Shown here one piece after another: positions 33,421 to 43,778 of a stretch of 64,000 nucleotides of DNA. Source of the stretch: Helicostylum pulchrum (taxonomy: Eukaryota > Mucoromycota > Mucoromycetes > Mucorales > Mucoraceae); contig JAIXMO010000015.1 in assembly GCA_025677825.1 (NCBI GenBank), positions 62,001-126,000 of the forward strand, in the 5' to 3' direction. Made by a program: the position numbers and the translations under genes. Under the pieces are notes generated by a model. The model did not search any database, had not been told where the DNA came from, and saw only the letters and a list, made by a program, of their open reading frames with translations. The first letter of the stretch is position 1. Each line of letters begins with the position of its first letter.

Positions 33421-35323
33421 CTACAACTCGATTAAAGGAGCCTCATCAACTGGTTTCTTTTGTTCTTGTTGTTGAGGTTGTTGATTTTGATGTTGTTGCT
33501 GTTGTTGTTGTTGTTGTGGGTAGTGAGGATCTTGGGGTGGTTGTTGGTAGTGAGGAGGAGCAGAATAGTAGTTGCTCATATCCTGATTATTCACTTGATT
33601 TTGTTGATAATAAGGATCATTAGGAGGTTGGTAGTAAGATTCCTGAGGAGGAGCACTTGTTTGATAGTACTGATCTGCACTATTAGGATAGACAGGTTGT
33701 TGTTGCTGTTGATGATACAACGGTTGTTGTTGGTACTGTTGTACAGGTATATAAGCATTACTACTGACACTTGAGATCCTTTCTTCCAATAAGCGATCAT
33801 AAGCCTTCACAGCCATATTTAACTTTTCATGCATCTCAATAAACTGATTACGTTTACGAATAATTTCATCTAAATTAGAAACTAATTTAGGCTGAAGTGT
33901 ACCTATTTGTGTATAAAGTTGATTGATTTGTCTATCGTTTGAGATATCACCACCGGAAGCATATACTCTATCCATTAAAGTAGAAAACAACAAGATGTTT
34001 TCCATTTCTACAGGTGTTAATTCATTTTTGGATTGAATTTGTTGTTGTTGTTGTTGTTGATGCTGATAAGAAGGAGTATCTCTTTTGGAAATTTCAATGT
34101 CTCTTAAAGAAGCAGCGATAGCAGCAGCTAAATCTTCATCTTGTTCTTCTACTACTTGCTTTGGTTCAGGAACAACAACAGCAGCAGCAGCAACAGGTGC
34201 CTTTGTTACGTAACCATTTCCAAATCCAGATTTTTGTTGCTCAGCTTCTTTTAAAGAGAGTTCAATCGCCTTTTTAATATCGTCGTCGAATTCCTCTGTA
34301 CTCACTGCATTATTACTAGTACTGGTAGTAGTGGTAGTAGTAGCAGCCGTAGTTGTCGTTTTGGGAGGAGGAATAGGCGCAGTAGTAGAGGTTGCCTTTT
34401 CCAACTTTAATTTGATATAACAACCATCACACACTCTCACTGGTTCATGGATACCTAGTTGAGGTAATGGCACCACTTTTGCAGAACATTGTTGACAGAA
34501 TGTTCCACCGCATTTACGACAATGGTGCTTTCTGTTTGTGAGTGTAAAAGATGTACGACATCTATCACATACATTTGAATCGGACCATTCAGGAGCCTAA
34601 AATAAAAATTATATCAGCATACATATAGAGAGATAGTGTGGGATGATTTATAAATACTTTACAGCAGATGTCTCTAATAAAATACCATCAATGTTTTCAT
34701 TGATTGCTGGGAATTGTACACCCTCTGCTTTTAAAAGTGCGTAGGTATCGTACATGTAACTTATAACGGGCTTGTTCTTACTGGCTAAACCCCATGTTTG
34801 AATAACTGAAGTAATCTTGTTCTTTACATCTACATTGCAACCAGTCTAACAAAGCATATTAGCAACAAAAAAAAAAGGTATTTTTATATATATAAACTTA
34901 CTGGTGCTTTTAACAAAGAAACAAGTTCATCCATAAACTCTCTAGATGCAATCTCTCGAACAAATATATCTCCACCGTTTTTAACACAAGTGTCTACAAG
35001 CTATTTAGAAAGCTTTAATATACTGTATTTATTTACTATAATAAAGAAAGTGGCAACTTACAGAAAGTGTGGCTAATTGGACGTTTGGATTTTTGTGAGC
35101 TAATCTACGTTTAAAAGATTGCATTGCTTCCTTGGCATTGACTTTTTTGCTACGTATTTGATCGCTGATATCTAAATTTAAGACAAGGTCTTCTTGACCT
35201 CCAGGTAATAACTCGGAAGTTGCTTTTTCTGTTTTAGAAAGTGTTAGCAGAGTTATTTTTTCAATAAGGTATCTTTCGTTTACCAACAACTTCATCAAAC
35301 GGACTAGGACCCCACCAAGACAT
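33421..35323 (-). CDS. VPS27: Vps27/HRS, ESCRT-0 subunit
   Basis: Exons 35284-35323, 35062-35228, 34902-35000, 34663-34845 and 33421-34596 give 554 residues. The VHS domain occupies about 1-140 ([40 protein letters not shown]). The FYVE domain follows, with the PI3P-binding [13 protein letters not shown] core and [10 protein letters not shown] at its start. Two ubiquitin-interacting motifs are seen ([16 protein letters not shown] and [15 protein letters not shown]), then a helical region and a long Gln/Tyr/Pro-rich tail ending in the clathrin-box-like PLIEL. It sorts ubiquitinated cargo on endosomes and recruits ESCRT-I. The 13-codon first exon is needed to complete the VHS domain. Several CAA/CAG-type repeats encode the poly-Gln stretches. 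Confidence 0.95.
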
Positions 35324-35407
35324 TCTTAAATATGTGTATTTTTTTTATTTAAATGAAAGAAAGAAAAGAGAAAAAAAGGGACTTTTAAAATGAACTAAAA
35401 ATAAAAA

Positions 35408-35962
35408 TCAATGTAAAGCTAAAATCATGACAGTGCAAACAAATAAAAACAAAATAGCGACCATAACATAACTTCCCCAACCAGCTTGTACATACGTAGC
35501 TTGTTTCACTAACAGAATTTGACTTTTAAAATATTTACCTAACCCTACAAAGAAACAAGAAAATCCAACGATACAGAAAATGAGGCCAACTGATTTATTC
35601 GCTGGTTGTATTTTAGTAACTGTTGGTTCTTCTTCTGTTGAAGGGTCAGGTAATCGAAATTGAATTAATATTGAAAAGCCTATACACAATCTTCTATTAG
35701 ATATATATATATTTATAAAAGAAGATATAAAAAGTTTACCTAAAAGAATAAGTGTACAGGAAAGTCGAAACCATGTCAGCCAGTTTCTTTCGTTGGCTAG
35801 CTGATCTCGAGCCATACTTATGTTGTTCGAAATGAGTATAGAGTAATCGAACCAATCTTCCAGCATACTTGACTTGTATATTTCAACTTGTTCTGCTAGT
35901 TTTAGTGATGGTTTCCTAACTGCTACAGAAGAAGTTCCTGCTTGAGCATAGTTTGTAGACAT
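35408..35962 (-). CDS. DUF202-domain membrane protein
   Basis: Exons 35740-35962 and 35408-35679 give 164 residues. The conserved DUF202 motif is seen as LANERNWLTWFRLSCTLILL, with a second helix (NKSVGLIFCIVGFSCFFVGL) and a third at the C-terminus (GSYVMVAILFLFVCTVMILA). DUF202 proteins include the VTC-associated and YidH-like families; in fungi some act at the vacuole or as subunits of polyphosphate polymerase complexes. Here no SPX or catalytic domain is attached. The intron acceptor chosen (GTATAG at 35680-35681) keeps the frame; an AG 13 bp upstream in the intron would introduce a stop. Confidence 0.85.
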   Translation of the reverse strand: MSTNYAQAGTSSVAVRKPSLKLAEQVEIYKSSMLEDWFDYSILISNNISMARDQLANERNWLTWFRLSCTLILLGKLFISSFINIYISNRRLCIGFSILIQFRLPDPSTEEEPTVTKIQPANKSVGLIFCIVGFSCFFVGLGKYFKSQILLVKQATYVQAGWGSYVMVAILFLFVCTVMILALH

Positions 35963-37363
35963 GGTATTATTATTTATTTTTTTAGAAAAAAAGGGTATAT
36001 GTAAAAAAGAGATTAAAAAGATTTGGCCCTGTGGTACAGGTAGAAAATTACGCCATTCCTTTTTCTACTTGCATCAGCCCTTTTGTTTCTCCGTCCGCAT
36101 TATTGCCGACATGTGGCTCGAGTTGTATAATATATGCAAATGGGGAAGAAATTAGTCTGGTAACTTTTTTTTTTTTGTTTTGCGGAAAATAAAATCAGAA
36201 CAAAGGGCCAAAGAAGTTAAAGGAAGGACATGTAAAAAAGTACTTTGCATGTATAGGAATTTATTCTCAAAAGCGAAGAAGGAAAAAGGACGATAAAAAA
36301 TATCTATTATATCAGCTCGTTTATATTAGCCTAATGACCTGCCGTTATTGGAGTAGAGATAGATGTATGAGGAACTGCGAATAAGAAAATAAACTAGGTT
36401 CTTATGTCGTGTCACTTATTTACAGTAGCGGCTCTATTTAAGGGTGACCTGATTTAAGGGTAGGATCGATTTATAAGTGTGGATTTCTCCAGAACATCTT
36501 TTAAGAAGGGAAGCAGTATAAACCGAATAAATCGAACACAAAGACTCTTTTTACTTCTATATATCATAACAACTAGTAGTTTCTAAACGTACTGTTATGT
36601 GGTATTCTAATAGATAGCTTTGTACTATTTTAATTGACATCAATAAAAAATTTAACAGAATTTAATATAACTTTAATTTTTGAGCTCTTGCAAAAAACGA
36701 TACGCATCATAGATTTTTGTACAATAGCTTGAAAAAAGTTCAAGAACTATTTAAAGTAATACCATAGATTTTTGTTCGTCCATTATCTACTTAAAAACGC
36801 GTGTTTTTAAGTGAAGGTTTAGAAGTAACTTCTAAAAAAAGGTCATCGAAAAAAGATGTTTTCATTATGTAATTAAACGTCAGGAAATGATTCTTTTTTC
36901 CAAGTTACTTAGTAAAAGTTACTCCTTAGGATGCTGTCTTTAATACCAAAATTAAAAACTGCTTGCTTTTTATATATATTTTCTCGATTTTTTCTATTTT
37001 TCTTCAGTCGATCATTTTTGATCATTTAGTGGGATCAACCCCTTTTGTGTTTTTGATCCAATTTGATTTTTTTTTGTGGAAAAACTAATGATAATAAAGA
37101 TCTCTTTTTGGCGCATCTAATCCATTCAAAATCTTATTTTTAATAAACACACTAACCGAGTAATCACCGTTTTAGACGTTTTGTTTCGTTCAAAGTTGAG
37201 TTAAGCGGTCCTTAAACTAGCGATTTCTTAAAAGCGCGTTTTCTCGCTCAATTTTGGATGCGGCATTTTTATTTATAAATATCCAACATATAGTTTTTAA
37301 ATATCTACATTCGCTTCTATAACCAAACACGGTAATAAAAAACTACATTTTATGTAAAGTCTC
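35963..37363. other. Intergenic, AT-rich with palindromes
   Basis: No gene recognised. Contains two neighbouring perfect inverted repeats (36789-36812 and 36818-36836, listed separately) and scattered poly-T runs. Confidence 0.35.
36789..36836. repeat. Two adjacent hairpin-forming palindromes
   Basis: ACTTAAAAAC-GCGT-GTTTTTAAGT has 10-bp arms around a 4-base loop (36789-36812). Six bases later TTTAGAAG-TAA-CTTCTAAA has 8-bp arms. They may be a remnant of a palindromic mobile-element end or a regulatory hairpin. Confidence 0.5.
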
Positions 37364-37366
37364 TAA

Positions 37367-37543
37367 GGCTGTTTTCAAGTAGAAGCTGAACTGAGCTTTG
37401 ATCCCATATATGGATTTTGATGTTCCCAAAAAGGCTTCGAACTAAGTTTCTATCCAGGACGATTTTATGGACCTGAGTAGATCAGTTCTCCAAAAGCAGA
37501 TCAGATCAGTTTCCTGAGTTCATTTTTCTACTTGAAAACAGCT
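37367..37543. mobile_element. 177-bp MITE with TIRs and TAA target duplication
   Basis: The left end GGCTGTTTTCAAGTAGAA and the inverted right end TTCTACTTGAAAACAGCT form terminal inverted repeats of 17-18 bp, with weaker pairing continuing inward (GCTGAACT / AGTTCA). TAA flanks both sides (37364-37366 and 37544-37546). A 3-bp TWA duplication with short TIRs fits the PIF/Harbinger superfamily; the element has no coding capacity. Confidence 0.7.
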
Positions 37544-37564
37544 TAAGATTCCGATTTCATGAAA

Positions 37565-37850
37565 GGAATAGCCAGATCTCTCGACACAAACTCTCTGGAT
37601 CTGCTGGACAGAAAAAACACAATTGTATCCTTGATACAACCCTGCTCACCCATGAGGATTATAGCAGCCATGTCTACGCCTAACTCAAAAGTTTCAATAT
37701 TTCCATTCCTAAATTTGACTCAACAAATGACCAAAAGTATCCATATATCAAACAAGATACTCTAGAGCTCATTGTAAAACATTATCAAATCACTGGAAGA
37801 TTAAAGCCTGTGAATCTTAATGACAAGAATAGAAAACCGAGTTAAATAAA
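37565..37850 (+). pseudogene. Decayed coding segment, probably transposon-derived
   Basis: One frame reads HNCILDTTLLTHEDYSSHVY, a stop, then NDQKYPYIKQDTLELIVKHY and a terminal TAA. It lies between the MITE and the MULE relic and may be the N-terminal region of the latter. I do not recognise the domain. Confidence 0.35.
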
Positions 37851-38039
37851 TGCTTAACACTTGTAAAATTTTTATTAAATCGAGCTGAATAAAAGAGAAT
37901 TGCTTTTAAGTATTAATAACGCTAAGGCAAGAAGCTTAGAATAGAGTGTAAAACCAAAGAAAATAAATTTCAGAGCCACGATCAGCAGGAAGCCTAAAAT
38001 ATTCTCTATAAAGAATAGCCAAATTTGTCAAAGACGTAC

Positions 38040-38573
38040 AGATGCATTGACTGCAAAAACTCTATTATAAAATTTACAGTTAGTCATTTGTCTTGATGCC
38101 ATTCATTCTGTCACAATATCAACAAAGGAGGGATCTTGTATACTATTATAATAAGGCACTCAGTTACTGGATCTGATTATCCTGTTTACAAACAGATCAT
38201 TCGATATTACCAAAAGACTGTTTTTTAATGTTTGTAGGATATCAAGTTAGTTCTGCAATAATCACCCGATTGAAAGTATGATGTGGGAGAATACAACAAA
38301 AAACTTCATTTATGAAAGTGGCCATATTCTGTACATGAAGAGCCTGTATCTAAAAGATAAACGCCCTAAACATTGGTGAGTGTATGTATGTGTTTTTGAT
38401 TGTAATAATGATGCTGTATGTCACAAAAACGGAAACAGATAATTAATTACATGGAAAGCCTGCATAACCGACTTAGAACCACTTACTTGGGAAGGAAGCG
38501 CGACCGAAGAATTAGCCACCTTGTATATATTCTGGTGAATGATATTGAGCCAGATTATATAGAACGTAGATAG
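38040..38573 (+). pseudogene. Mutator-like (MULE) transposase relic
   Basis: The plus strand keeps pieces of a MULE DDE transposase in different frames: VICLDAIHSVT (first catalytic Asp block, normally LDATH), LYTIIIRHSVTGSDYPV (matching LYTLVVRHPVTGxGxPV) and, after an intron-like gap, MESLHNRLRTTYLGRKRDRR followed by ISHLVYIL, resembling the C-terminal HNxLKxxYLGRxRxRRxDxLI block. Frameshifts and stops separate them. The order and spacing support one inactivated element. Confidence 0.7.
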
Positions 38574-38630
38574 AATTAGGCTGAACATCGACAGAATGGG
38601 GCCAACGGTTAAAAAGAGAAATGCAAGGAT

Positions 38631-38990
38631 CTACGCACCTACATTGTTTCTCATTTTTTCTATTGCCAATTTTTGGCGTTTGTCCGGTGAGCTATAGTCG
38701 TTTAAAAATTTCTTGAAGGAGTTCTTGAAGCTATCTACTGCTTGTGTATAGTCATCGGAGAAAAATTTCTGTATGGTGTGTTGAAAGATTTTGAGCACCT
38801 TCCAATCCTTTACGTGATTGTTGTCTAGATACACCTTATAGATTTCAAAGAGCTCGGCCTCACCTTTTATAACATTTCTAGAAACATGAATTTTTTTTTT
38901 TTGAAGATTTCCAACTAATTACTTACCAGCTTCAACAAGTAAATTTACGTCAGTTACCCCTGTCATCGAATATACTTCGTTGGAGGACAT
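38631..38990 (-). CDS. Hypothetical protein, 98 residues
   Basis: Exons 38927-38990 and 38631-38863 give a product starting MSSNEVYSMTGVTDVNLLVE and continuing with a mostly helical, charged segment (KVLKIFQHTIQKFFSDDYTQ; SFKNSFKKFLNDYSSPDKRQ). No family recognised. The donor is consensus (GTAAGT) but the acceptor follows TTATAAAAG, with no pyrimidine tract, so the join is only moderately supported. It is surrounded by transposon relics and could itself be part of one. Confidence 0.45.
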
Positions 38991-39095
38991 TTTATCAATA
39001 CAATTAAGAACAGAAAGTACCAAAAGTCCTGCCTTGCCGCTGCGTAATAAGAAAATCGATGCCAAGCTTAAATATGGCTGTGCATCTGTCGTCAG

Positions 39096-39120
39096 TTTTT
39101 TTTTTTTTTTTTTTTTTTTT
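39096..39120. repeat. 25-nt poly-T tract
   Basis: Uninterrupted T run upstream of the 98-residue gene; could be the reverse complement of a retroelement poly-A tail, but no element body was identified next to it. Confidence 0.7.
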
Positions 39121-39226
39121 ACGCAGTGTTAGCATCAAAACCCGCCCAAGTTGCATTTGAAAAGAGGAGGAGTGGTGTAAGTAGTTTTTGATGTATCTTT
39201 TTCTTCTTCTCTAATAAGTTAAATAG

Positions 39227-39397
39227 GAACTTGAAGAGTTGTACGGCGCGTATACCAAAAATAGTGTATACCAGGATAAGATCACCCTCGTTGATTCAAC
39301 CAATATTGAAAATAATGCCGGGCCTTCAACCTCCATTGGGTCTACAACTTTCTCTCCATTTTCGTTAAAGACATTATCTTGTCCATCTTCATACTAA
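39227..39397 (+). other. Isolated open exon-like segment
   Basis: After an AATAG acceptor-like site the plus strand stays open for 56 codons (LEELYGAYTKNSVYQDKITL; NAGPSTSIGSTTFSPFSLKT) to a TAA. No upstream exon or family recognised; probably the 3' end of a decayed gene. Confidence 0.25.
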
Positions 39398-39587
39398 AAA
39401 GTGTTTTGATTCATTTTCTTTGCTTTTTCTTAAAATAAAAGTGTCCCTTTTATTTATAAAGAAGAAAGAAAGGCAAAACTGACATCGTAGAAAATAAAAA
39501 CAGGTTAACTCAAAGTCAAATTATTATTTCCATTTTGTCCATTTATTTCAAACTCAATCTATCTTGTCCACTTTCTTTTCACTTCTT

Positions 39588-39749
39588 ATCCACCGTTTCA
39601 CTTTTATATTGCTAAGCTCAATCGCCTTGTCGATTTCACAACAGTTATGGTACTAATCACACGCGAACAAGCCATTTGCATGTTCTACCATCAGCCATAC
39701 AATAAGCGAAAAGCTGAAGAATTACTGAAAGCGATCGAGAACATACACA
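39588..39749 (+). repeat. Left 162-bp inverted repeat
   Basis: Near-identical to the reverse complement of 40841-41001: ATCCACCGTTTCA, then TTGCTAAGCTCAATCGCCTTGTCGATTTCACAACAGTT and the first about 30 codons of a gene beginning MVLITREQAI. It includes the promoter side and start codon of the gene inside. Confidence 0.85.
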
Positions 39750-40661
39750 CTATTTCTTAGACTCTATTATTAAAGATGTTGAAACATTACCTCGGCACCA
39801 AGAAAGCATCAGAAACCTTAAAGAAAATGGACATGAAATAATTGGATATATAAGAAAGTCAGTCGACGAAAAAGACGGTAATACACGCATTCGCCTGTTA
39901 AACCAAATGAGCACAAATCTCAAGGAAAGATCCTTTGTAACAAAAGTGTTTGCAAGTGCTTCTTGTGACGCAAATCAACCTTTGCTTGCTAGAAACTTAA
40001 AAAAGAATACTGATATGTTGTCAAAGATAACTGCAGATGGAGACATGCAAGGTGAGGAAAAGGAGATTTTTTTATTACTTATCCTCCTATATACTACATT
40101 AGTGTTTTTTTTGTGAAGCGGAATTTAATCCCCGGCTTTTTTTTTTCAAGAGGGGATCTTGTAAGAATTTATGTAACAACTAATTACCATGATTATATTA
40201 GCTGTCTGTCATCTTGTTACTTCAAACAATATAAGGAAGTTATAATCGCCTCTAAACCCACAGGGTGACGCTGCTTCGCGAGCGTAGCAAGCGAAAAAAG
40301 CCGCTAGTTATAATCATATTACATTTCAATTCACTAGATCTGTTGGCATATATTCGTACAAAGGATAAGATATACATTGTAGTAATTGACTTTGCAGGGT
40401 TAACAACGAATTGTGAGGATTTGCAACAATTTTTAAGGTAAAAGCTCAAAATAAAAAAATAGCATCATATAAAGCTCATTACTAACTATTCGTATCAGAA
40501 ACAACCCAAATATTGTCAAGCTAATTATCGACAAACTCCCACACACTAATTCGATACATGCTTATAATCCAGATGAGCTTTTAAACAATGAAAACAAGCT
40601 TCAAGAGTTTAAATGTAGAAACAATACCTTATTTCAAAGATCATTTAATGTTTATTATTAA
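39649..40661 (+). CDS. YIRKS-family protein, serine-recombinase-like (one frameshift)
   Basis: Exons 39649-40051, 40338-40437 and 40499-40661. The first starts MVLITREQAICMFYHQPYNK, shifts frame once near 39745-39750 in an ACACAC run, and continues LDSIIKDVETLPRHQESI, then HEIIGYIRKSVDEKDGNTRI and LLARNLKKNTDML. After the second exon (YIRTKDKIYIVVIDFAGL) the third gives NNPNIVKLIIDKLPH and ends TAA. GYIRKS resembles the catalytic-serine strand of the resolvase fold, and the later IYIVVIDFAGL plus DLQQFL resembles its core strand and helix E region; this is inference. I recall the family as multicopy in Mucorales. Apart from the frameshift it is intact. The 286-nt intron 1 contains a Helitron-like insertion. 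Confidence 0.6.
40246..40307 (+). mobile_element. Micro-Helitron or Helitron 3'-end fragment
   Basis: A 62-bp GC-rich insert inside an intron begins TC (after A) and ends GCCGCTAG (before T), the Helitron end rule. Its 3' half resembles the module at 11160-11214. The repeat AGTTATAATC occurs at both edges (40238-40247 and 40306-40315), so a 58-bp insertion with a 10-bp target duplication is an alternative reading. Confidence 0.5.
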
Positions 40662-40723
40662 AGTTTATTCAAAAAAATTTTATGCCATTAGGCACTGAAA
40701 TAAAACTAAGTGAATTGGAGTGA

Positions 40724-40942
40724 TTAGTTCACATGTACATCCTTTTTCAGTAAAGAAGGATACCGATGGTATTCAAAAGTATTTGTACTTTCAGTTGAGC
40801 ACAAAAATGGTTTCGTAGGATCGTCTCTGTAGCAGATTTCAATGTGTATGTTCTAGATCGCTTTCAGTAATTCTTCAGCTTTTCGCTCGTATGACTGATG
40901 GTAAAACATGAAAATGGCTTGTTCGCGTGTGATTAGTACCAT
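40724..40942 (-). pseudogene. Second MVLITREQAI gene copy, inverted and broken
   Basis: On the minus strand the sequence starts MVLITREQAIFMFYHQSYER, nearly identical to the N-terminus of the gene at 39649, then meets a TAG where the other copy has GAG. It continues in frame for 42 codons with unrelated sequence (NIHIEICYRDDPTKPFLCST) to TAA at 40724-40726. The shared part lies inside the right inverted repeat. Confidence 0.6.
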
Positions 40943-41001
40943 AACTGTTGTGAAATCGACAAGGCGATTGAGCTTAGCAATAGAAAAATGAAACGGTGGA
41001 T
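40841..41001 (-). repeat. Right inverted repeat
   Basis: Reverse-complement partner of 39588-39749 with a few substitutions and a 3-nt indel in the coding part. Together they enclose about 1.4 kb. Confidence 0.85.
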
Positions 41002-41119
41002 ATTTTTTTTTTTTTTTTTGTAAAAGTACAAAGCGATTCTTTTAACGTCTCCGGTCATGTATTTATCAATTCATTTGGCAAAAAAAGCACCCTTCTCTTA
41101 AAAAAGAAGTGATCTTTCT

Positions 41120-41690
41120 ATTCTGGTCCCATGGTGGTTTAAAAGTTTTGGATCCAGTAATACAACATCATATTCTTCAAAAACGATGGTTAAATTACAT
41201 ATTCAACTCCATATCCTATCCATCTTTTGTTTATCAGTTTGCTCTCAATCATCTCGTTGTTCCTTAAATCATCTCACTGTCCACTGGTTCCATTCTATTT
41301 CCCTGAATATCGAAAGAGCGGTGTTTGTGACAACAACCTTTCCATTTGGCTTGCGATCTTTGACGCATTTGACGTTATCCATACCGACTCCCCACCTGCC
41401 TTCCCCGAGCTCCCCCTAGTTACCCTAATGGATCTACCATTATACAAGCCTCTCATACCACCTGACGAAAACCACTGGACTCTCAAGCACAAAACCTTTC
41501 TCAGTGATAAGTTCTTTATTTTTGATATCGTTCAAAATCGCCTTCGTCTCTGTGTCACCGGTGAATATACACGATATCCTTGTCTATGTCAACAACTGTA
41601 TAAAGATATTCTGCAGACTCGTATCGTCAAGCTCCACTCCAGCATTTGGACGGGATGTGATTAAGGCAAAGTGGGAAACGAGCAATTGAA
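41120..41690 (+). pseudogene. LINE (non-LTR retrotransposon) reverse transcriptase C-terminal relic
   Basis: The plus strand reads FWSHGGLKVLDPVIQHHILQ then KRWLNYIF, matching the conserved GGLGLxdPxxQxxALQLRWL block at the end of LINE reverse transcriptases. After a frame change it reads CDNNLSIWLAIFDAFDVI and a 110-residue tail (PDENHWTLKHKTFLSDKFF), and finally AFGRDVIKAKWETSN. Stops and at least two frame changes show it is dead. No 5' part of the element is present. Confidence 0.65.
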
Positions 41691-41699
41691 TGAATCCCG

Positions 41700-42149
41700 C
41701 CCTTGACAGCTTTTTGCATTTATGCATACGTGGGCGTTTTGTCGTAGTAAATGGCTTAGTGAGCTGAAGAACCTTGGCTCACATCACATTCAGTCTATAA
41801 TAATGAAAAAGTAGAAATAGATCAATTAGAAACACTTTGATAGCGGAAAAAATGATCAAAACTTACATCCTTGGGAATATCCATACACCAAGAAATCCTC
41901 CTTTTTTTTAGCTTCGTAAACGCAACAGTTGCTTTAGGAAGAACAGTATCCTTTTGTACAAACATAATAAAAGAAAAAGTGATTTAAGAAAAAAAGATAA
42001 ATGCAAAAGGTAGCACCCTTTTTTTTCGGTTCGGGTTTCGGTGTTTTAACGCAACTTTTTCTCAAGTGTAAAAAAGTTTTTTTACAACATATAACCTTTT
42101 ACATATACACATATATACTATTTTTTTTTCGACAAAAAAAGAAAGAGTC
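41700..42149. other. Intergenic; promoter of the Bcd1-like gene
   Basis: AT-rich sequence with poly-T and A-rich runs immediately before the start codon. No gene recognised. Confidence 0.3.
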
Positions 42150-43576
42150 ATGACAGATTTCACACAAGATCAAAGTGAGTTAATACCAACAGTACAAGAA
42201 AGATCAGTACCCGAGCTTGAATCAACGCAAGATCTTACTACGATAACCGAGTGCAGCATAGATCCAGAGATTGAGTTTGAACAACCCACACCAGCACCAG
42301 CACCACCAAAGTTAACACCTGAAGAAATAAAGCAAGCTAAACTATGCCATATTTGTAAAGTAAAAGATTGGAGATATACGTGCCCGCGTTGTCTTGTACA
42401 TTCCTGTTGTATGACATGTGTCAAACAGCATAAATTGAATACAGAGTGTTCTGGTATTAGAGATAAAACTTCGTATGTTCCTTTACGTGAATATAACGAG
42501 AGTAATATGATGAGTGGTGAGTTTATATAATAATTGTATATACGTGTGTATGTGTAATTAATATATATATTTTTTTTAAAAAAAAAAGATTATACGTATT
42601 TGGAAGATATGTCGAGACAATCAGATAATTTAACTAGAAGTAGGTTAAATACAGCAAAGGATATACAAGGCAGAGCAGCAGAGAATAGAACGAAGATGTT
42701 TGTTAAAGGAGCAAATCAATTGGGTATACACTTTTCTTCGTTACCTGCTGGTATGAGTAGACACAAGTTAAATCAAAGCAATTACAGTAAAAAGTAAGGA
42801 TAGGTGTCCAGTAAAAAAAAAGGGTGAGAACTAAGTCAGTTTTTTTTTAGCTTAAAGCAGATATTTTGGACAATAGAGGTCAATTTTTGTCGATTTGGTA
42901 AAAAAGAGAGATACTTGGAGCACTCGTAAGTTCTTTTTTTTTCTAATTTTTTTGAGGGTGTATAACTAAACTGTTTAAAAAAAGATTTCCAAGCGGTAAA
43001 CCTTTTCATGCATTTTTTGAAAACTTGTTATTTTCAGAAACACCAGTTGGAAAGGGATCTTACGGTATTATACGTCATCAAGTCAAAGATTTTGTAGAAG
43101 CAGGTATTGATCAATTTAATGTGGCCTTAAAGAAGGAAAAGGCACCACGCGGGCATTTTGTCAACGTGACAAGTGTATTGGATTCTACTTTTAAACAAGT
43201 GTTGAAAGGAGAAAATATTATTGAATATCCTATCTTTTATATTTGGTTAAAAAGCGATGATACGCCAAAGGAGATAACTGTATTAGAAGATAAGAAAATG
43301 TTGATTGCTGAGATCAAGAGTGAAGATACCATACTAGATACAAGTGCAGAACAAGATACGGCAGTAGAAGACACGGTAGTAGAAGACACGGTAGTAGAAG
43401 AAACAGTAGTAGAAGAAACAGTAGAAGAAACAGTAGAAGAAACAGTAGAAGAGGCAGTAGAAGAAGAGAAAAGCGCTAGTGTCGATGATGTAGTAGAACA
43501 AATAGAAGAGCTTCAAGAAAGCGCAATAAATGACGTAGAAGAGCTTGAAGAAGCAAGTGCAATAGATGACGAATAG
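42150..43576 (+). CDS. BCD1: Box C/D snoRNP assembly protein Bcd1 (HIT-type zinc finger)
   Basis: Exons 42150-42516, 42589-42793, 42851-42925 and 42985-43576 give 412 residues. The HIT zinc finger is at about 64-100 (LCHICKVKDWRYTCPRC, SCCMTCVKQHKL). The middle region (RAAENRTKMFVKGANQLGIH; LKQIFWTIEVNFCRFGKKER) matches the Bcd1 scaffold that follows the finger, and a folded segment follows (IIEYPIFYIWLKSDD). Bcd1 is required for box C/D snoRNA accumulation in the nucleus, working with the R2TP machinery. The N-terminus is acidic and Pro-rich; the C-terminus carries a Val/Glu-rich repeat (units of VEETVEE and VEDTV) encoded by imperfect DNA repeats at about 43370-43470. Only the intron join at 42793/42851 restores the WTIE block. 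Confidence 0.88.
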
Positions 43577-43778
43577 ATTTCTTTTTAATAAACCGTTCTT
43601 TTTTTTTATAAACTCAAAATAAATTTACTTGCTTCATTGGCCCACCTGCCAATCGGCCCAAAATAGCCCTTTTAATTTTTTTTTCTATTTAAATAATTGG
43701 AATTTTTTTTTTTTCCATCTCTCCTTTCATCTTATTTTTTTCTTCAAAAAAAAAACAAGGAAAGACCTTAACTCAATC

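Noticed and set aside
33306..33774. Plus-strand Leu/Val-rich ORFs
   Set aside because: They mirror the poly-Gln and Pro/Tyr repeats of Vps27 on the other strand.
43334..43516. Minus-strand Phe/Tyr/Cys-rich ORF
   Set aside because: It is the complement of the Val/Glu repeat at the C-terminus of Bcd1.
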